DNA of 64,000 nt from assembly GCF_023634645.1 (NCBI RefSeq), contig NZ_JAMKMR010000011.1, positions 1 to 64,000 of the forward strand, read 5' to 3'. The notes under the pieces were generated by a model. That model was not told where the DNA came from, did no database searches, and worked only from the letters and a program-made list of their open reading frames with translations. Below are positions 55,781 through 64,000 of the stretch, piece after piece (position 1 is the stretch's first letter; every line of letters begins with the position of its first letter). The position numbers and the translations under genes were made by a program. The stretch comes from Vibrio sinus (GTDB lineage Bacteria; Pseudomonadota; Gammaproteobacteria; Enterobacterales; Vibrionaceae).

Positions 55781-56560
55781 TTATTTGACTTTACGTACCT
55801 GAATGATCATACCCATCAATGGGTTGTCCAAATAATAAGTATTTGAACTTCTCATTCTTCGTTTTTGTTTCATTTGGTAAGTCTTCAGTATGGTTTCCAC
55901 TTTAACTGGCGGTTTCACTTGCTCTAGATGACCAACCTGCACCTCAGGTGAGTTTTGGCCTTGGTCGAGCTCTGAGTTGAGACCAATTTGAGGATCGCTA
56001 ATGATGGTTGTCTTGGTGCTTGGTTCACGTAAATCTAACGTGGTGTCTGCATATAAATAATGCTCTACATAGATTTGCAACTTACCATCTAGTTCGTAAA
56101 GGGGTTTTGGCACTGAATGCTCAGTGACACCGTTTAGCACCTGTTGTCCAACCACTTTTTGCTTTTCTGTGCCGTCTGGATCGAACTGAGAAGAGTAGTC
56201 TTTACCAGCTTGGATTTTAAAGACGGGTGCAGACCATCTGCCTTGATCACCCTGCCTCCATGCTACGTGCATAAGCACTTGAAAACCTGCATGGTTTTGT
56301 AAAGCTTTAACCTGCTTGTCGAGTTTATAAGCGGAAGGTGGCAACATGGTCACGCCTTTCTTGGCAAGATAAGCGGCATTGTAAAAGCTACCTACACCTT
56401 TCATGTCGATAGGTGGTAGGTTGTTCGGCCAAGATTCGTTGACGCTTTGTGGATTGACTTCGCGCTTAAATATTATCACTTCTATGTCGAATTGCCTCTT
56501 TGCCGCGAATGCAGGCGCAGAAACAACAATCAGCAGTAGTAGTGGGAGCAGTTTTTTCAT
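55781..56560 (-). CDS. csiV: CsiV, peptidoglycan-binding protein
   Basis: 259 aa from ATG 56560, chosen because GGAGT lies upstream and it begins a signal peptide (MKKLLPLLLLIVVSAPAFA); the in-frame ATG at 56596 adds an atypical leader. The mature start RQFDIEVIIFKREVNPQSV is the family hallmark. In V. cholerae CsiV binds peptidoglycan and supports LpoA-PBP1a wall synthesis and cell shape. It precedes, in the minus direction follows, mfd, the same neighbours as in V. cholerae. Confidence 0.88.
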   Translation of the reverse strand: MKKLLPLLLLIVVSAPAFAAKRQFDIEVIIFKREVNPQSVNESWPNNLPPIDMKGVGSFYNAAYLAKKGVTMLPPSAYKLDKQVKALQNHAGFQVLMHVAWRQGDQGRWSAPVFKIQAGKDYSSQFDPDGTEKQKVVGQQVLNGVTEHSVPKPLYELDGKLQIYVEHYLYADTTLDLREPSTKTTIISDPQIGLNSELDQGQNSPEVQVGHLEQVKPPVKVETILKTYQMKQKRRMRSSNTYYLDNPLMGMIIQVRKVK

Positions 56561-56610
56561 TATGACTCCGTCGTCAGATAAAAATAGAGTTGCCAAACAA
56601 ACATACAGTA

Positions 56611-59600
56611 TTATGTTGTTGCAGGTATTAGGTTTTTTCGGAACTCAGCCAACATATCGGTGACGAACTGAGTTCGTTTTCGTCTATCAGCCAATGGTAC
56701 AGCAAACTTAAGTTTAGTTGGCCCTTCCATCGCGAATTTTTGTGGTTGAGATTGCAAGAGTGTAACCAAATAGCTCGGGTTTATGTCAGCATTTGGATAG
56801 AACTCAATGTAGCCACCTTTTTCATGTGCCTCAATTTTCTTCACTTTAAGTGAGCCTGCGTTAATTTTCAGCTCCGACATAGATAACAGGTTCTTCGCGG
56901 CATCAGGGAGTAATCCAAATCTATCGATCAGTTCGACTTTTATTTCTGACAGCTCTTCTTGGTTTTGTACGCTAGCGATTTGCTTATACATGGATAAGCG
57001 CGTGTTAATGTCTGGAATATAACTATCAGGTAGCAGGGCAGGGATGCGCATTTCGATTTCGGTTTGCTCTCGAAGCAGTTCATCAAGTGACAGCTCTTTA
57101 CCGTTTTTCAGCGCGTCTACTGCTTGTTCCAGCATTTCCATATACAAAGTGAAGCCCACCGAGTGAATTTGGCCACTTTGCTCTTCACCAAGCAATTCTC
57201 CAGCCCCACGAATTTCTAGGTCGTGCGTGGCTAAAGTAAAACCTGCCCCCAAATCTTCCAATGAAGCAATGGCATCAAGGCGTTTGATGGCATCTTTAGT
57301 CATCGCTTTAGGGTGAGGGGTCAATAGGTAGGCGTATGCCTGATGGTGAGAGCGGCCAACGCGCCCACGTAGTTGGTGTAGTTGGGCCAAGCCAAGATTA
57401 TCAGCTCGGTTCATTATGATGGTGTTGGCTGTTGGAACGTCGATCCCGGTTTCAATAATTGTGGTACACACTAAAAGGTTGAAACGCTGGTGATAGAAAT
57501 CGTTCATGATGCGCTCAAGCTCTCTTTCGCGCATTTGCCCGTGTGCAACGGTCACCCTCGCTTCGGGGATCAATTTTTCTAAATCTTGTGCGACTTTCTC
57601 TATTGTCTCTACTTGGTTGTGCAAAAAGTAAACTTGTCCACCACGCATAATTTCGCGCAACGCTGCTTCGCGAATGACAGCTTCATCGTGTTGTCGCACG
57701 AATGTTTTGATGGATAAACGTCTCGCAGGTGGTGTGGCGATGATAGACAAATCTCGCATGCCACTCATGGCCATATTTAGCGTTCTTGGTATTGGAGTCG
57801 CGGTTAATGTCAGGATGTCGACATCAGCGCGCATGGCTTTGACTTTTTCTTTTTGTCGAACACCAAATCGGTGTTCTTCATCAACAATAAGCAAGCCAAG
57901 ATCGTTAAATTGTATGTCACTAGACAGCAATTTATGTGTGCCAACGACAATATCCACTTTTCCTTCAGCAACATCGGCCAAGATTTGTTTTTGTTCTTTT
58001 GCGGATTTAAAGCGAGACAGTACTTCAACTCGAATAGGCAAGTTCGCGAATCGATCTCTGAAATTTTCAAAATGCTGTTGGGCAAGCAAGGTGGTGGGTA
58101 CAAGTACGGCAACTTGCTTACCATTGTCTGTGCTAACAAAAGCGGCACGCATCGCTACCTCTGTCTTGCCGAAGCCGACATCACCACAGACTAAGCGATC
58201 CATTGCTTTGGGCTGACACATGTCCGACAACACGGCATTGATGGCATTGGCTTGATCGTCGGTTTCTTCGAATGGGAAGCCAGACTTAAACGTCGCGTAT
58301 TGGCCTCGGTCCAGCGCAAATTTGTAACCTGGCTTGAGCTCCCTTTTTGCATAAACGTCCAAAAGCTCGGCTGCAACATCTCGCACCTTCTCCGCCGCTT
58401 TCTTCTTCGCTTTAGCCCAACTTTCGCTACCCAGCTTATTTATCGGGGCCTTGTCTTCTGCGCCAGCCGAGTATCTACTTATTAAGTTAAGCGACGCGAC
58501 AGGGACATACAATTTGGCTTCATTTTGATACTCAAGCATAACGTATTCGGTCGTCAACCCACCGGCTTCCAGAGTCTCTAAGCCCAAATAACGACCGATA
58601 CCATGGTCGATGTGGACGACGGGTTGCCCGGGCTTCAGTTCTGCTAGGTTGCGTATGACCGTATCGCTGTTCACTACCTTGCGGTTTTTACGTCGATGCT
58701 GGATAACGCGGTCACCGAGCAAGTCACTTTCACAGATGAAGGCAACTTGGGAATTGGCAAATATAAAGCCACGTTCACAAGCACCGATCACCAGTGAGAA
58801 TTTATTCTCGCCAGTTGCGGCTGCTTGGAAGCTGTCGGCCTGCTCAGGTCTAAGTTTGACACCTTGTAATAACTCGATTAACGCTTCGCGCCGACCTTCA
58901 GATTCAACGGAAAAAATGATCTTGCCAGAGAAGGACTCGCTAAATTGGCGCAGCAGGTGCAGCGGTTCACTATGTTGGTGCTGCACGGACAATTCTGGCA
59001 GTGGATGAATATCTCCATTCACCCGACCAGCTTTACTGGCGATAGAGTCACGCGATAAAGTCACTTGAGCAAAACGTTTTAGCTGGGCAAATAACTCATC
59101 TTTTTTAAGCCACAGTTCCTCTGGTGGAAGAAGAGGGCGTAAAGGATCGACTTTTCTCTGATCGTATCTAAATTCAACGTCTTCGAGGAAGGTATCAATG
59201 GGCTGCTCAATGTCACCGACAACAATGATCTGACAATTGTCATCAATATAATCAAACAGGGTTTCGGTTTGTTCAAAAAATAGTGGCTGCCAATACTCGA
59301 TACCTGCTGGCCAAGTACCTTTAGATACCTGTGAATACACAGATTCCGCTTCACGTCTGGCCTCAAAGCGCATTCGCCAGCGCGTTCTAAATTCTTCTAT
59401 AGCACTTTTAGAGGTTGGAAATTCGTGAGCAGGTAGCAACTGAATGCTGTTGATTTCTTCAATTGAACGTTGGTTCTCTGGATCGAATGTTCTAATGGTA
59501 TCGATTTCGTCATCGAAAAAATCAATTCGATACGGAAGTTGGCTACCCATAGGGTAGAGGTCAAGAATCGAGCCTCTACAGGCGTATTCTCCTGGCCCGA

Positions 59601-60075
59601 AGACTTGGTCAACATGGCGATAGCCAGAGCTTTCTAGCTTTAACCTCAGTTTGTCTAGTGAAAGCAGATCGCCCGCTTTTACCATCAAGGTATGCTGCAG
59701 CATAAAACTGCGAGGGGCTTGCCGTTGCAGCAGCGTGCTGATTGGAACTATGGTTATGCCAGTGTTCAAGCTAGGGAGCTGGTAAAGCCGAGCAATTCGA
59801 TCTGAGATGATTTCTTGGTGAGGAGAAAAGCTGTCGTATGGCAAGGTTTCCCAATCGGGAAACAGGGTAACGTCTTCATCGGCAAACTGCTCAATTTCAC
59901 TGGCAAGTTTTAATGCAGTTTGAGGATCTGGCACTGCGAGTAATGTATGAGCTGGATGGCTTTTGGACAGTTCTGCAATGGCTAGTGCTAGGCTAGAGCC
60001 TAGTAAATTACCGACATGTTTTTTGTCTCCAGCTCCGGATGGCGTAGCTAGAGATAGCAATGAAGATGTAGTCAT
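56611..60075 (-). CDS. mfd: Transcription-repair coupling factor Mfd
   Basis: 1154 aa, the usual length. The N-terminal UvrB-like module (residues 1-330), the RNA-polymerase interaction domain around 480-570 (VVHIDHGIGRYLGLETLEAGG), and the helicase motor with VCGDVGFGKTEVAMRAAF (Walker A), LIVDEEHRFGVRQKE (DEEH box) and GRVGRSHHQAYAYLL are all present. It displaces stalled RNA polymerase and recruits UvrA. It starts 14 bases after the degenerate PilZ gene, so the two may be co-transcribed. Confidence 0.97.
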   Translation of the reverse strand: MTTSSLLSLATPSGAGDKKHVGNLLGSSLALAIAELSKSHPAHTLLAVPDPQTALKLASEIEQFADEDVTLFPDWETLPYDSFSPHQEIISDRIARLYQLPSLNTGITIVPISTLLQRQAPRSFMLQHTLMVKAGDLLSLDKLRLKLESSGYRHVDQVFGPGEYACRGSILDLYPMGSQLPYRIDFFDDEIDTIRTFDPENQRSIEEINSIQLLPAHEFPTSKSAIEEFRTRWRMRFEARREAESVYSQVSKGTWPAGIEYWQPLFFEQTETLFDYIDDNCQIIVVGDIEQPIDTFLEDVEFRYDQRKVDPLRPLLPPEELWLKKDELFAQLKRFAQVTLSRDSIASKAGRVNGDIHPLPELSVQHQHSEPLHLLRQFSESFSGKIIFSVESEGRREALIELLQGVKLRPEQADSFQAAATGENKFSLVIGACERGFIFANSQVAFICESDLLGDRVIQHRRKNRKVVNSDTVIRNLAELKPGQPVVHIDHGIGRYLGLETLEAGGLTTEYVMLEYQNEAKLYVPVASLNLISRYSAGAEDKAPINKLGSESWAKAKKKAAEKVRDVAAELLDVYAKRELKPGYKFALDRGQYATFKSGFPFEETDDQANAINAVLSDMCQPKAMDRLVCGDVGFGKTEVAMRAAFVSTDNGKQVAVLVPTTLLAQQHFENFRDRFANLPIRVEVLSRFKSAKEQKQILADVAEGKVDIVVGTHKLLSSDIQFNDLGLLIVDEEHRFGVRQKEKVKAMRADVDILTLTATPIPRTLNMAMSGMRDLSIIATPPARRLSIKTFVRQHDEAVIREAALREIMRGGQVYFLHNQVETIEKVAQDLEKLIPEARVTVAHGQMRERELERIMNDFYHQRFNLLVCTTIIETGIDVPTANTIIMNRADNLGLAQLHQLRGRVGRSHHQAYAYLLTPHPKAMTKDAIKRLDAIASLEDLGAGFTLATHDLEIRGAGELLGEEQSGQIHSVGFTLYMEMLEQAVDALKNGKELSLDELLREQTEIEMRIPALLPDSYIPDINTRLSMYKQIASVQNQEELSEIKVELIDRFGLLPDAAKNLLSMSELKINAGSLKVKKIEAHEKGGYIEFYPNADINPSYLVTLLQSQPQKFAMEGPTKLKFAVPLADRRKRTQFVTDMLAEFRKNLIPATT

Positions 60076-60089
60076 GATTTAACGTTAAC

Positions 60090-60653
60090 TTATTCTCGGT
60101 TTAGCGTGCGCTCGCGCAATAGTTTTTGTTGTTGGTGAAGGGCGGCTTTAATCAGTAGGTCTCGGTCTTGTTCACGAAGCAATACATATTCCATCGAAAC
60201 GGCGTAACCCTCATCATTCTCGGCACATTCCACCACTTTGGTGTAGCAGTATATCGCAGCTGCGGGATGTTCCAAGAAGAGTTTTACTCTCGCATGAGCC
60301 CCAAGAGTCAGTGCTGAAGGTGATTGGTAAAGAAATTGGCTGGCACCGAACGAAATCGTACGCTGGCGATATTGCTGCTCATCTTGTTGCGACAGCATGT
60401 AGGTAAGAATCAAATTGAGTTTTGAGTTTTGGTGATCGAGTAACTCAATCACGTGGCTTAAATCTCCGTGTTTTAGCTCCAGCATGGCTTTGTCATTGAG
60501 TTGGTCAAGTTGACTGAACTGACTGGCTATGATGAATGAATGGGGTATTTCACTTTCAAAGTCACTGGTTGTGGGAAGAGTATAATCGCTACTCAAAGGT
60601 TCAATATTGACCACCATTGAGTGGTTTACACTAAAATACTCTTGTCCTGCCAT
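60090..60653 (-). CDS. plzB: PilZ-domain-like protein (PlzB type) with degenerate c-di-GMP motif
   Basis: 187 aa from ATG 60653, with AAGGA eight bases upstream; longer in-frame starts run into the intergenic repeat. The C-terminal part (about 95-187) resembles PilZ domains, with ARVKLFLEHPAAAIYCYTKVVEC and a final helix. The c-di-GMP motifs RxxxR and D/NxSxxG are absent: the corresponding places read RQRTIS and SFGASQ. From memory, PlzB of V. cholerae is between mfd and lolC, as here. It likely binds no c-di-GMP; function unknown. Confidence 0.72.
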   Translation of the reverse strand: MAGQEYFSVNHSMVVNIEPLSSDYTLPTTSDFESEIPHSFIIASQFSQLDQLNDKAMLELKHGDLSHVIELLDHQNSKLNLILTYMLSQQDEQQYRQRTISFGASQFLYQSPSALTLGAHARVKLFLEHPAAAIYCYTKVVECAENDEGYAVSMEYVLLREQDRDLLIKAALHQQQKLLRERTLNRE

Positions 60654-60687
60654 TACTGTCATCCTTATTCTATTATCCTTATGATTA

Positions 60688-60703
60688 TATACCCAAGCGA
60701 CTG
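60688..60703 (+). repeat. Single copy of the TATACCCAAGC intergenic repeat
   Basis: TATACCCAAGCGACTG matches the 17-bp arm before fadR (43779-43795) at all but two or three positions. Only one arm is present here. It lies upstream of plzB and would be part of its leader. Confidence 0.55.
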
Positions 60704-60887
60704 ACTCCACCCACAAACTTTCGCAGATATCGGTCATCAGAAATGAATATTTTGTTATCTAGAGGTGGCCCTTTGATAGATTATTTCGGCAAAAGCGAGA
60801 AATTAACGCTTTTCTAGCAAATAAAAGCTACACCCTTGCGTCGTTAATCGTTACAGTATCTCGATTCAAATATGATTGGTTTTATCT

Positions 60888-62096
60888 ATGTTTCCATCCA
60901 TCTCGGCATTTATCGGCTGGCGCTACTTGAGAGGGCGTTCAGGAGATAGGTTTAGCCGTTTTGTTTCTTATATCTCCACGGCGGGGATCACCATTGGTGT
61001 GATGTCCTTGGTGACCGTGTTATCTGTGATGAATGGGTTTGAAGCCCAGTTAAAGAGCCGTATTTTAGGGGTACTGCCTCAAGCGGTGATATCGCAATCT
61101 AATGGCGAGACACCGCTACAGTCATCGCCACCTCCATTTATCTCCAAGTTGTCTGATGCTTATCCACCTCAGCCGATTGTTCGAGGCGAAGCCATTATTC
61201 AAAGTCCATCAGAACTTACGGTAGGAATGATGGTTGGAGTTGAACCAAAAGATAACGATCCGATAGACAAATATATTATGGTGGGCAGAATCAATACACT
61301 GACACCTGGCTCCTATCGAGTGTTTATTGGCCAGACATTGGCGCGCAATTTGAACGTTTCTGTGGGGGACAAACTGCGTTTGATGGTAACCAGTGCTAGT
61401 CAATTTACCCCATTTGGAATTATTCCTCGTCAGCGCATGTTCACCGTGGCTGGGATATACAATACCGGCTCAGATGTAGACGGCCAGCTTATTCTTACCA
61501 ATATACAAGACGCGGCGCGTCTGATGAGAATGAAGCCGGACACCATTTCGGGCTGGCGTTTGTTTTTCAATGATCCTTTTATCGTGAGCGAACTCGCCAA
61601 ACAGCCAATGCCAAAAGGTTGGAGTTGGAGCGATTGGCGCGCTCAGAGAGGCCAGCTTTTCCAAGCCGTTGGCATGGAGAAAAGCATGATGGGTCTGATG
61701 CTTGGGCTGATTGTCGCCGTTGCCGCATTTAATATTGTCTCCGCACTGATTATGGTGGTGATGGAGAAGCAATCTGAGGTCGCGATTTTAAAAACGCAAG
61801 GTATGACCAACCGGCAAGTACTGGGTATTTTCATGATTCAAGGGGCAAGCAGCGGCACGATAGGCTCATTAGTCGGTGGCGGGCTTGGTGTGCTGTTGGC
61901 ACTGAACTTAAATCAAATTTTGCAAAGTATGGGAGTGTCCTTGTTCGCACTTGGCGGTCAGCTGCCCGTTGTTATTAACCCCTTGCAGATCTTTGCCGTC
62001 ATCGTGTTAGCCGTTGTACTGAGCTTTTTAGCCACTTTATTTCCTGCTTATCGCGCATCTTCAGTTAAACCAGCCGAGGCCTTGAGATATGAATAG
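60888..62096 (+). CDS. lolC: Lipoprotein release system permease LolC
   Basis: 402 aa from ATG 60888; a TTG at 60876 also opens the frame, but the family starts [30 protein letters not shown]. Four transmembrane helices, one at the N-terminus and three after the large periplasmic domain. With LolD and LolE it extracts lipoproteins from the inner membrane for LolA. The ribosome-binding site is weak. It overlaps lolD by eight bases. Confidence 0.95.
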   Translation: MFPSISAFIGWRYLRGRSGDRFSRFVSYISTAGITIGVMSLVTVLSVMNGFEAQLKSRILGVLPQAVISQSNGETPLQSSPPPFISKLSDAYPPQPIVRGEAIIQSPSELTVGMMVGVEPKDNDPIDKYIMVGRINTLTPGSYRVFIGQTLARNLNVSVGDKLRLMVTSASQFTPFGIIPRQRMFTVAGIYNTGSDVDGQLILTNIQDAARLMRMKPDTISGWRLFFNDPFIVSELAKQPMPKGWSWSDWRAQRGQLFQAVGMEKSMMGLMLGLIVAVAAFNIVSALIMVVMEKQSEVAILKTQGMTNRQVLGIFMIQGASSGTIGSLVGGGLGVLLALNLNQILQSMGVSLFALGGQLPVVINPLQIFAVIVLAVVLSFLATLFPAYRASSVKPAEALRYE

Positions 62097-62775
62097 CCTT
62101 CTAGAATGTCAAAATATTTATAAAACCTACCAAGAAGGTTCAGTATCAACCCAAGTATTAAAAGGTGTCAGCTTTAATTTGAATAAAGGGGATTTTGCCT
62201 CGTTAATTGGCACCTCTGGTTCAGGAAAGAGTACGCTGCTGCATATTTTGGGCGCATTGGATGATCCTTGTGAAGGTAAAGTGCTTTTCTTGGACAACGA
62301 TTTAGCCAAACTCAATAGTGATAAGCAGGCTAAGCTACGCAACAAGCATCTTGGTTTTGTCTATCAGTTCCATCATCTGCTTACCGATTTTAGTGCGGAA
62401 GAAAACGTCGCCATGCCACTGCTAATCGGTGGTACTGGGATGTCTGCTGCGAAAAAAGAGGCTAGAGCACTTTTGGGAAAAGTTGGTTTGAGTCATCGCC
62501 TTACACATCGGCCATCTGAGCTTTCGGGTGGTGAAAGACAACGTGTCGCTATGGCTAGGGCATTGGTGAATAAGCCCGACCTCGTGTTAGCTGATGAGCC
62601 GACAGGTAACTTGGACCACAAAACAGCGCTGGCTATTTACGATTTGATGCGTGAGCTGAATCAGGAGTTCAATACCGCGTTTCTCGTTGTGACTCACGAT
62701 GGTGAATTGGCTGGAAGAATGGATAGGCAACTGCATATGCAAGATGGCCTGTTGATTGGTGAGAGGGGCGAGTAA
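62089..62775 (+). CDS. lolD: Lipoprotein release ATPase LolD
   Basis: 228 aa. Walker [10 protein letters not shown] (near residues 42-50), the LolD-specific [23 protein letters not shown], signature LSGGERQR and Walker [13 protein letters not shown]. It powers LolCE. It begins inside lolC and ends immediately before lolE (stop then ATG with no gap), forming a tightly coupled operon. Confidence 0.97.
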   Translation: MNSLLECQNIYKTYQEGSVSTQVLKGVSFNLNKGDFASLIGTSGSGKSTLLHILGALDDPCEGKVLFLDNDLAKLNSDKQAKLRNKHLGFVYQFHHLLTDFSAEENVAMPLLIGGTGMSAAKKEARALLGKVGLSHRLTHRPSELSGGERQRVAMARALVNKPDLVLADEPTGNLDHKTALAIYDLMRELNQEFNTAFLVVTHDGELAGRMDRQLHMQDGLLIGERGE

Positions 62776-64000
62776 ATGTTTACATCGCTATCACTTCTTA
62801 TCGGCACTCGGTTTAGCCGTGCAAGGCAGCGCAACAAACTGGTGTCTTTTATATCCTTGTCTTCCACTATCGGTATCGCTGTCGGCGTTGCTGTCATCAT
62901 CATCGGTTTGTCTGCGATGAATGGCTTTCAAAAAGAGCTCGATAATCGCGTGCTTGCTGTGATTCCTCATGGTGAGTTTGCCGGTGTTCGTGGGCCAATT
63001 AAAGATTGGCAGCCCGTTGTGAAACAGGTGATGAAAAGTCCGCTGATAAAAGGCGCAGCTCCGTATGTTGGCTTTACCGCACTGGCAGAAAAAGACTTGA
63101 AGCTTAAAGCCATTGCTGTAAGAGGTATTGATCCGGCTAAAGAATCTGCGGTATCTGACATGTCCAAATACATCGAGGCATCAGCGTGGAAAAATTTTAA
63201 GCCAGGTGAGCACCAAATTATTTTGGGCCATGGTGTAGCGCAAGAGCTAAAGGTAAAAGTGGGTCAGTACATCACCTTGATGATACCGAAAAACAACGAG
63301 ACCACCCGAGTGGAATCGCCTAAGCGAGTCAGGCTTAAAGTCGTGGGGCTATTAACATTGGAAGGGCAGATTGACCATACGCTCGCGTTATTACCACTAC
63401 AAGATGCGCAAAAATACACGGACATTGGCAACGCGGTTACAGGGGTGGCAGTGAAAGTATCCAATGTGCTTGATGCAACTCAGATCGTGCGCGAAGTGGG
63501 CAGTCACCTTGATGTTTATGTGTATCTTAAGAGCTGGCAGCAAAAGTACGGCTTCTTGTATCGAGATATTCAACTCGTGCGAACCATTATGTATTTAGTC
63601 ATGGTGCTTGTTATTGGGGTTGCGTGTTTTAACATCGTTTCGACACTGATTATGGCAGTAAAAGATCGTGCTTCAGAAATTGCGATACTTAGAACCATGG
63701 GAGCGACAGATAAATTGATACGACGCATTTTTGTCTGGCAAGGTGTATTTTCTGGCGTGTTCGGCAGTGTCGTAGGAAGTATATTTGGTGTGATTGTTGC
63801 GCTTAACCTCACGACGCTAGTCGATGGATTGCAAGACTTGATAGGGCATAAGTTTTTATCTGGCGATATTTACTTTGTTAACTTTCTGCCTTCCCAAGTC
63901 GATTTTTCCAATGTATTGGTTGTTTCCGCGACCGCCATTGTGTTGAGTTTTATTGCCACTTGGTATCCAGCGTCAAGAGCGAGCAAGCTCAATCCAGCTT
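62776..64000 (+). CDS. lolE: Lipoprotein release permease LolE (3' end cut by the window)
   Basis: 408 codons are visible, and the gene continues past the window edge. It starts at ATG 62776, directly after the lolD stop. N-terminal LIGTRFSRARQRNKLVSFISLSSTIGIAVGVAVIIIGLSAMNGF resembles LolC/LolE. The late FNIVSTLIMAVKDRASEIAILRTMGAT is the conserved cytosolic coupling segment. The final visible codons (WYPASRASKLNPA) are close to the expected C-terminus. It forms the heterodimeric membrane part with LolC. Confidence 0.95.
   Translation, partial: MFTSLSLLIGTRFSRARQRNKLVSFISLSSTIGIAVGVAVIIIGLSAMNGFQKELDNRVLAVIPHGEFAGVRGPIKDWQPVVKQVMKSPLIKGAAPYVGFTALAEKDLKLKAIAVRGIDPAKESAVSDMSKYIEASAWKNFKPGEHQIILGHGVAQELKVKVGQYITLMIPKNNETTRVESPKRVRLKVVGLLTLEGQIDHTLALLPLQDAQKYTDIGNAVTGVAVKVSNVLDATQIVREVGSHLDVYVYLKSWQQKYGFLYRDIQLVRTIMYLVMVLVIGVACFNIVSTLIMAVKDRASEIAILRTMGATDKLIRRIFVWQGVFSGVFGSVVGSIFGVIVALNLTTLVDGLQDLIGHKFLSGDIYFVNFLPSQVDFSNVLVVSATAIVLSFIATWYPASRASKLNPA

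Noticed and set aside
1..64000. CRISPR array or cas genes to accompany the CARF nuclease
   Set aside because: No regularly spaced direct repeats and no cas-like proteins were seen in the window.
1..64000. tRNA or rRNA genes
   Set aside because: No tRNA cloverleaf signature or rRNA-like sequence was noticed by eye; this was not a computed search.

Overview
The window reads as a piece of a Vibrio (gammaproteobacterial) chromosome. The evidence is gene content and order: yfbV-ackA-pta, divergent ald/lrp followed by ftsK, dsbB-nhaB against fadR, a VC1899-type CARF nuclease beside fadR, hinT-COG3014-ycfL-lpoB-thiK-ycfP-ndh, and csiV-mfd-plzB-lolCDE. From memory, this order resembles stretches of V. 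cholerae chromosome 1. FadR has the long form (279 aa) seen in Vibrio. I saw no tRNA, rRNA, CRISPR array, intact insertion sequence or prophage.

Layout. 1-7.4 kb is accessory: an AraC/GyrI-type regulator, a small membrane protein, a periplasmic binding protein, a PmtA-like methyltransferase, a PLP dehydratase, an ABM protein, YnfA, a LysE-type exporter and an orphan receiver domain. Two rho-independent terminators in gene-free stretches (1633-1667 and 5269-5312) suggest unannotated short RNAs or leaders. 8-15.5 kb holds cfa, a DUF1007-NicO metal-transport pair with a candidate Zur site, and a two-gene RND efflux system. 16-30.4 kb is a duplicated oligopeptide ABC locus: oppA1-B1-C1-D1-F1, an orphan oppA2, then oppA3-B2-C2-D2-F2. 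30.5-37.7 kb carries a glutathionyl-hydroquinone reductase, pta, ackA, yfbV, ald and lrp. 38-44.7 kb carries ftsK, dsbB, nhaB and fadR. 44.8-52.4 kb has the CARF nuclease and the hinT-to-ndh cluster (envelope and respiration), with a perfect FNR box before ndh. 52.7-55.6 kb is a small accessory island with three tandem related lipoproteins, a MocR remnant, an MmcQ/YjbR protein and a GNAT acetyltransferase. 55.8-64 kb has csiV, mfd, a degenerate PilZ gene and lolCDE, with lolE cut by the window end.

The most interesting signals are these. (1) All three oppA leaders carry a stem-loop whose stem sequence differs from copy to copy while pairing is kept and the loop keeps CCGTT. This pattern points to a conserved RNA element. 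(2) The two opp operons have nearly identical ATPase genes but diverged binding proteins and permeases. (3) OppA3 has lost both cysteines of the OppA disulfide. (4) There is a stand-alone CARF-nuclease with no CRISPR locus. (5) There is an operon of three short paralogous lipoproteins of unknown function.

All calls rest on reading motifs, lengths, start sites and gene order. No database search was run.
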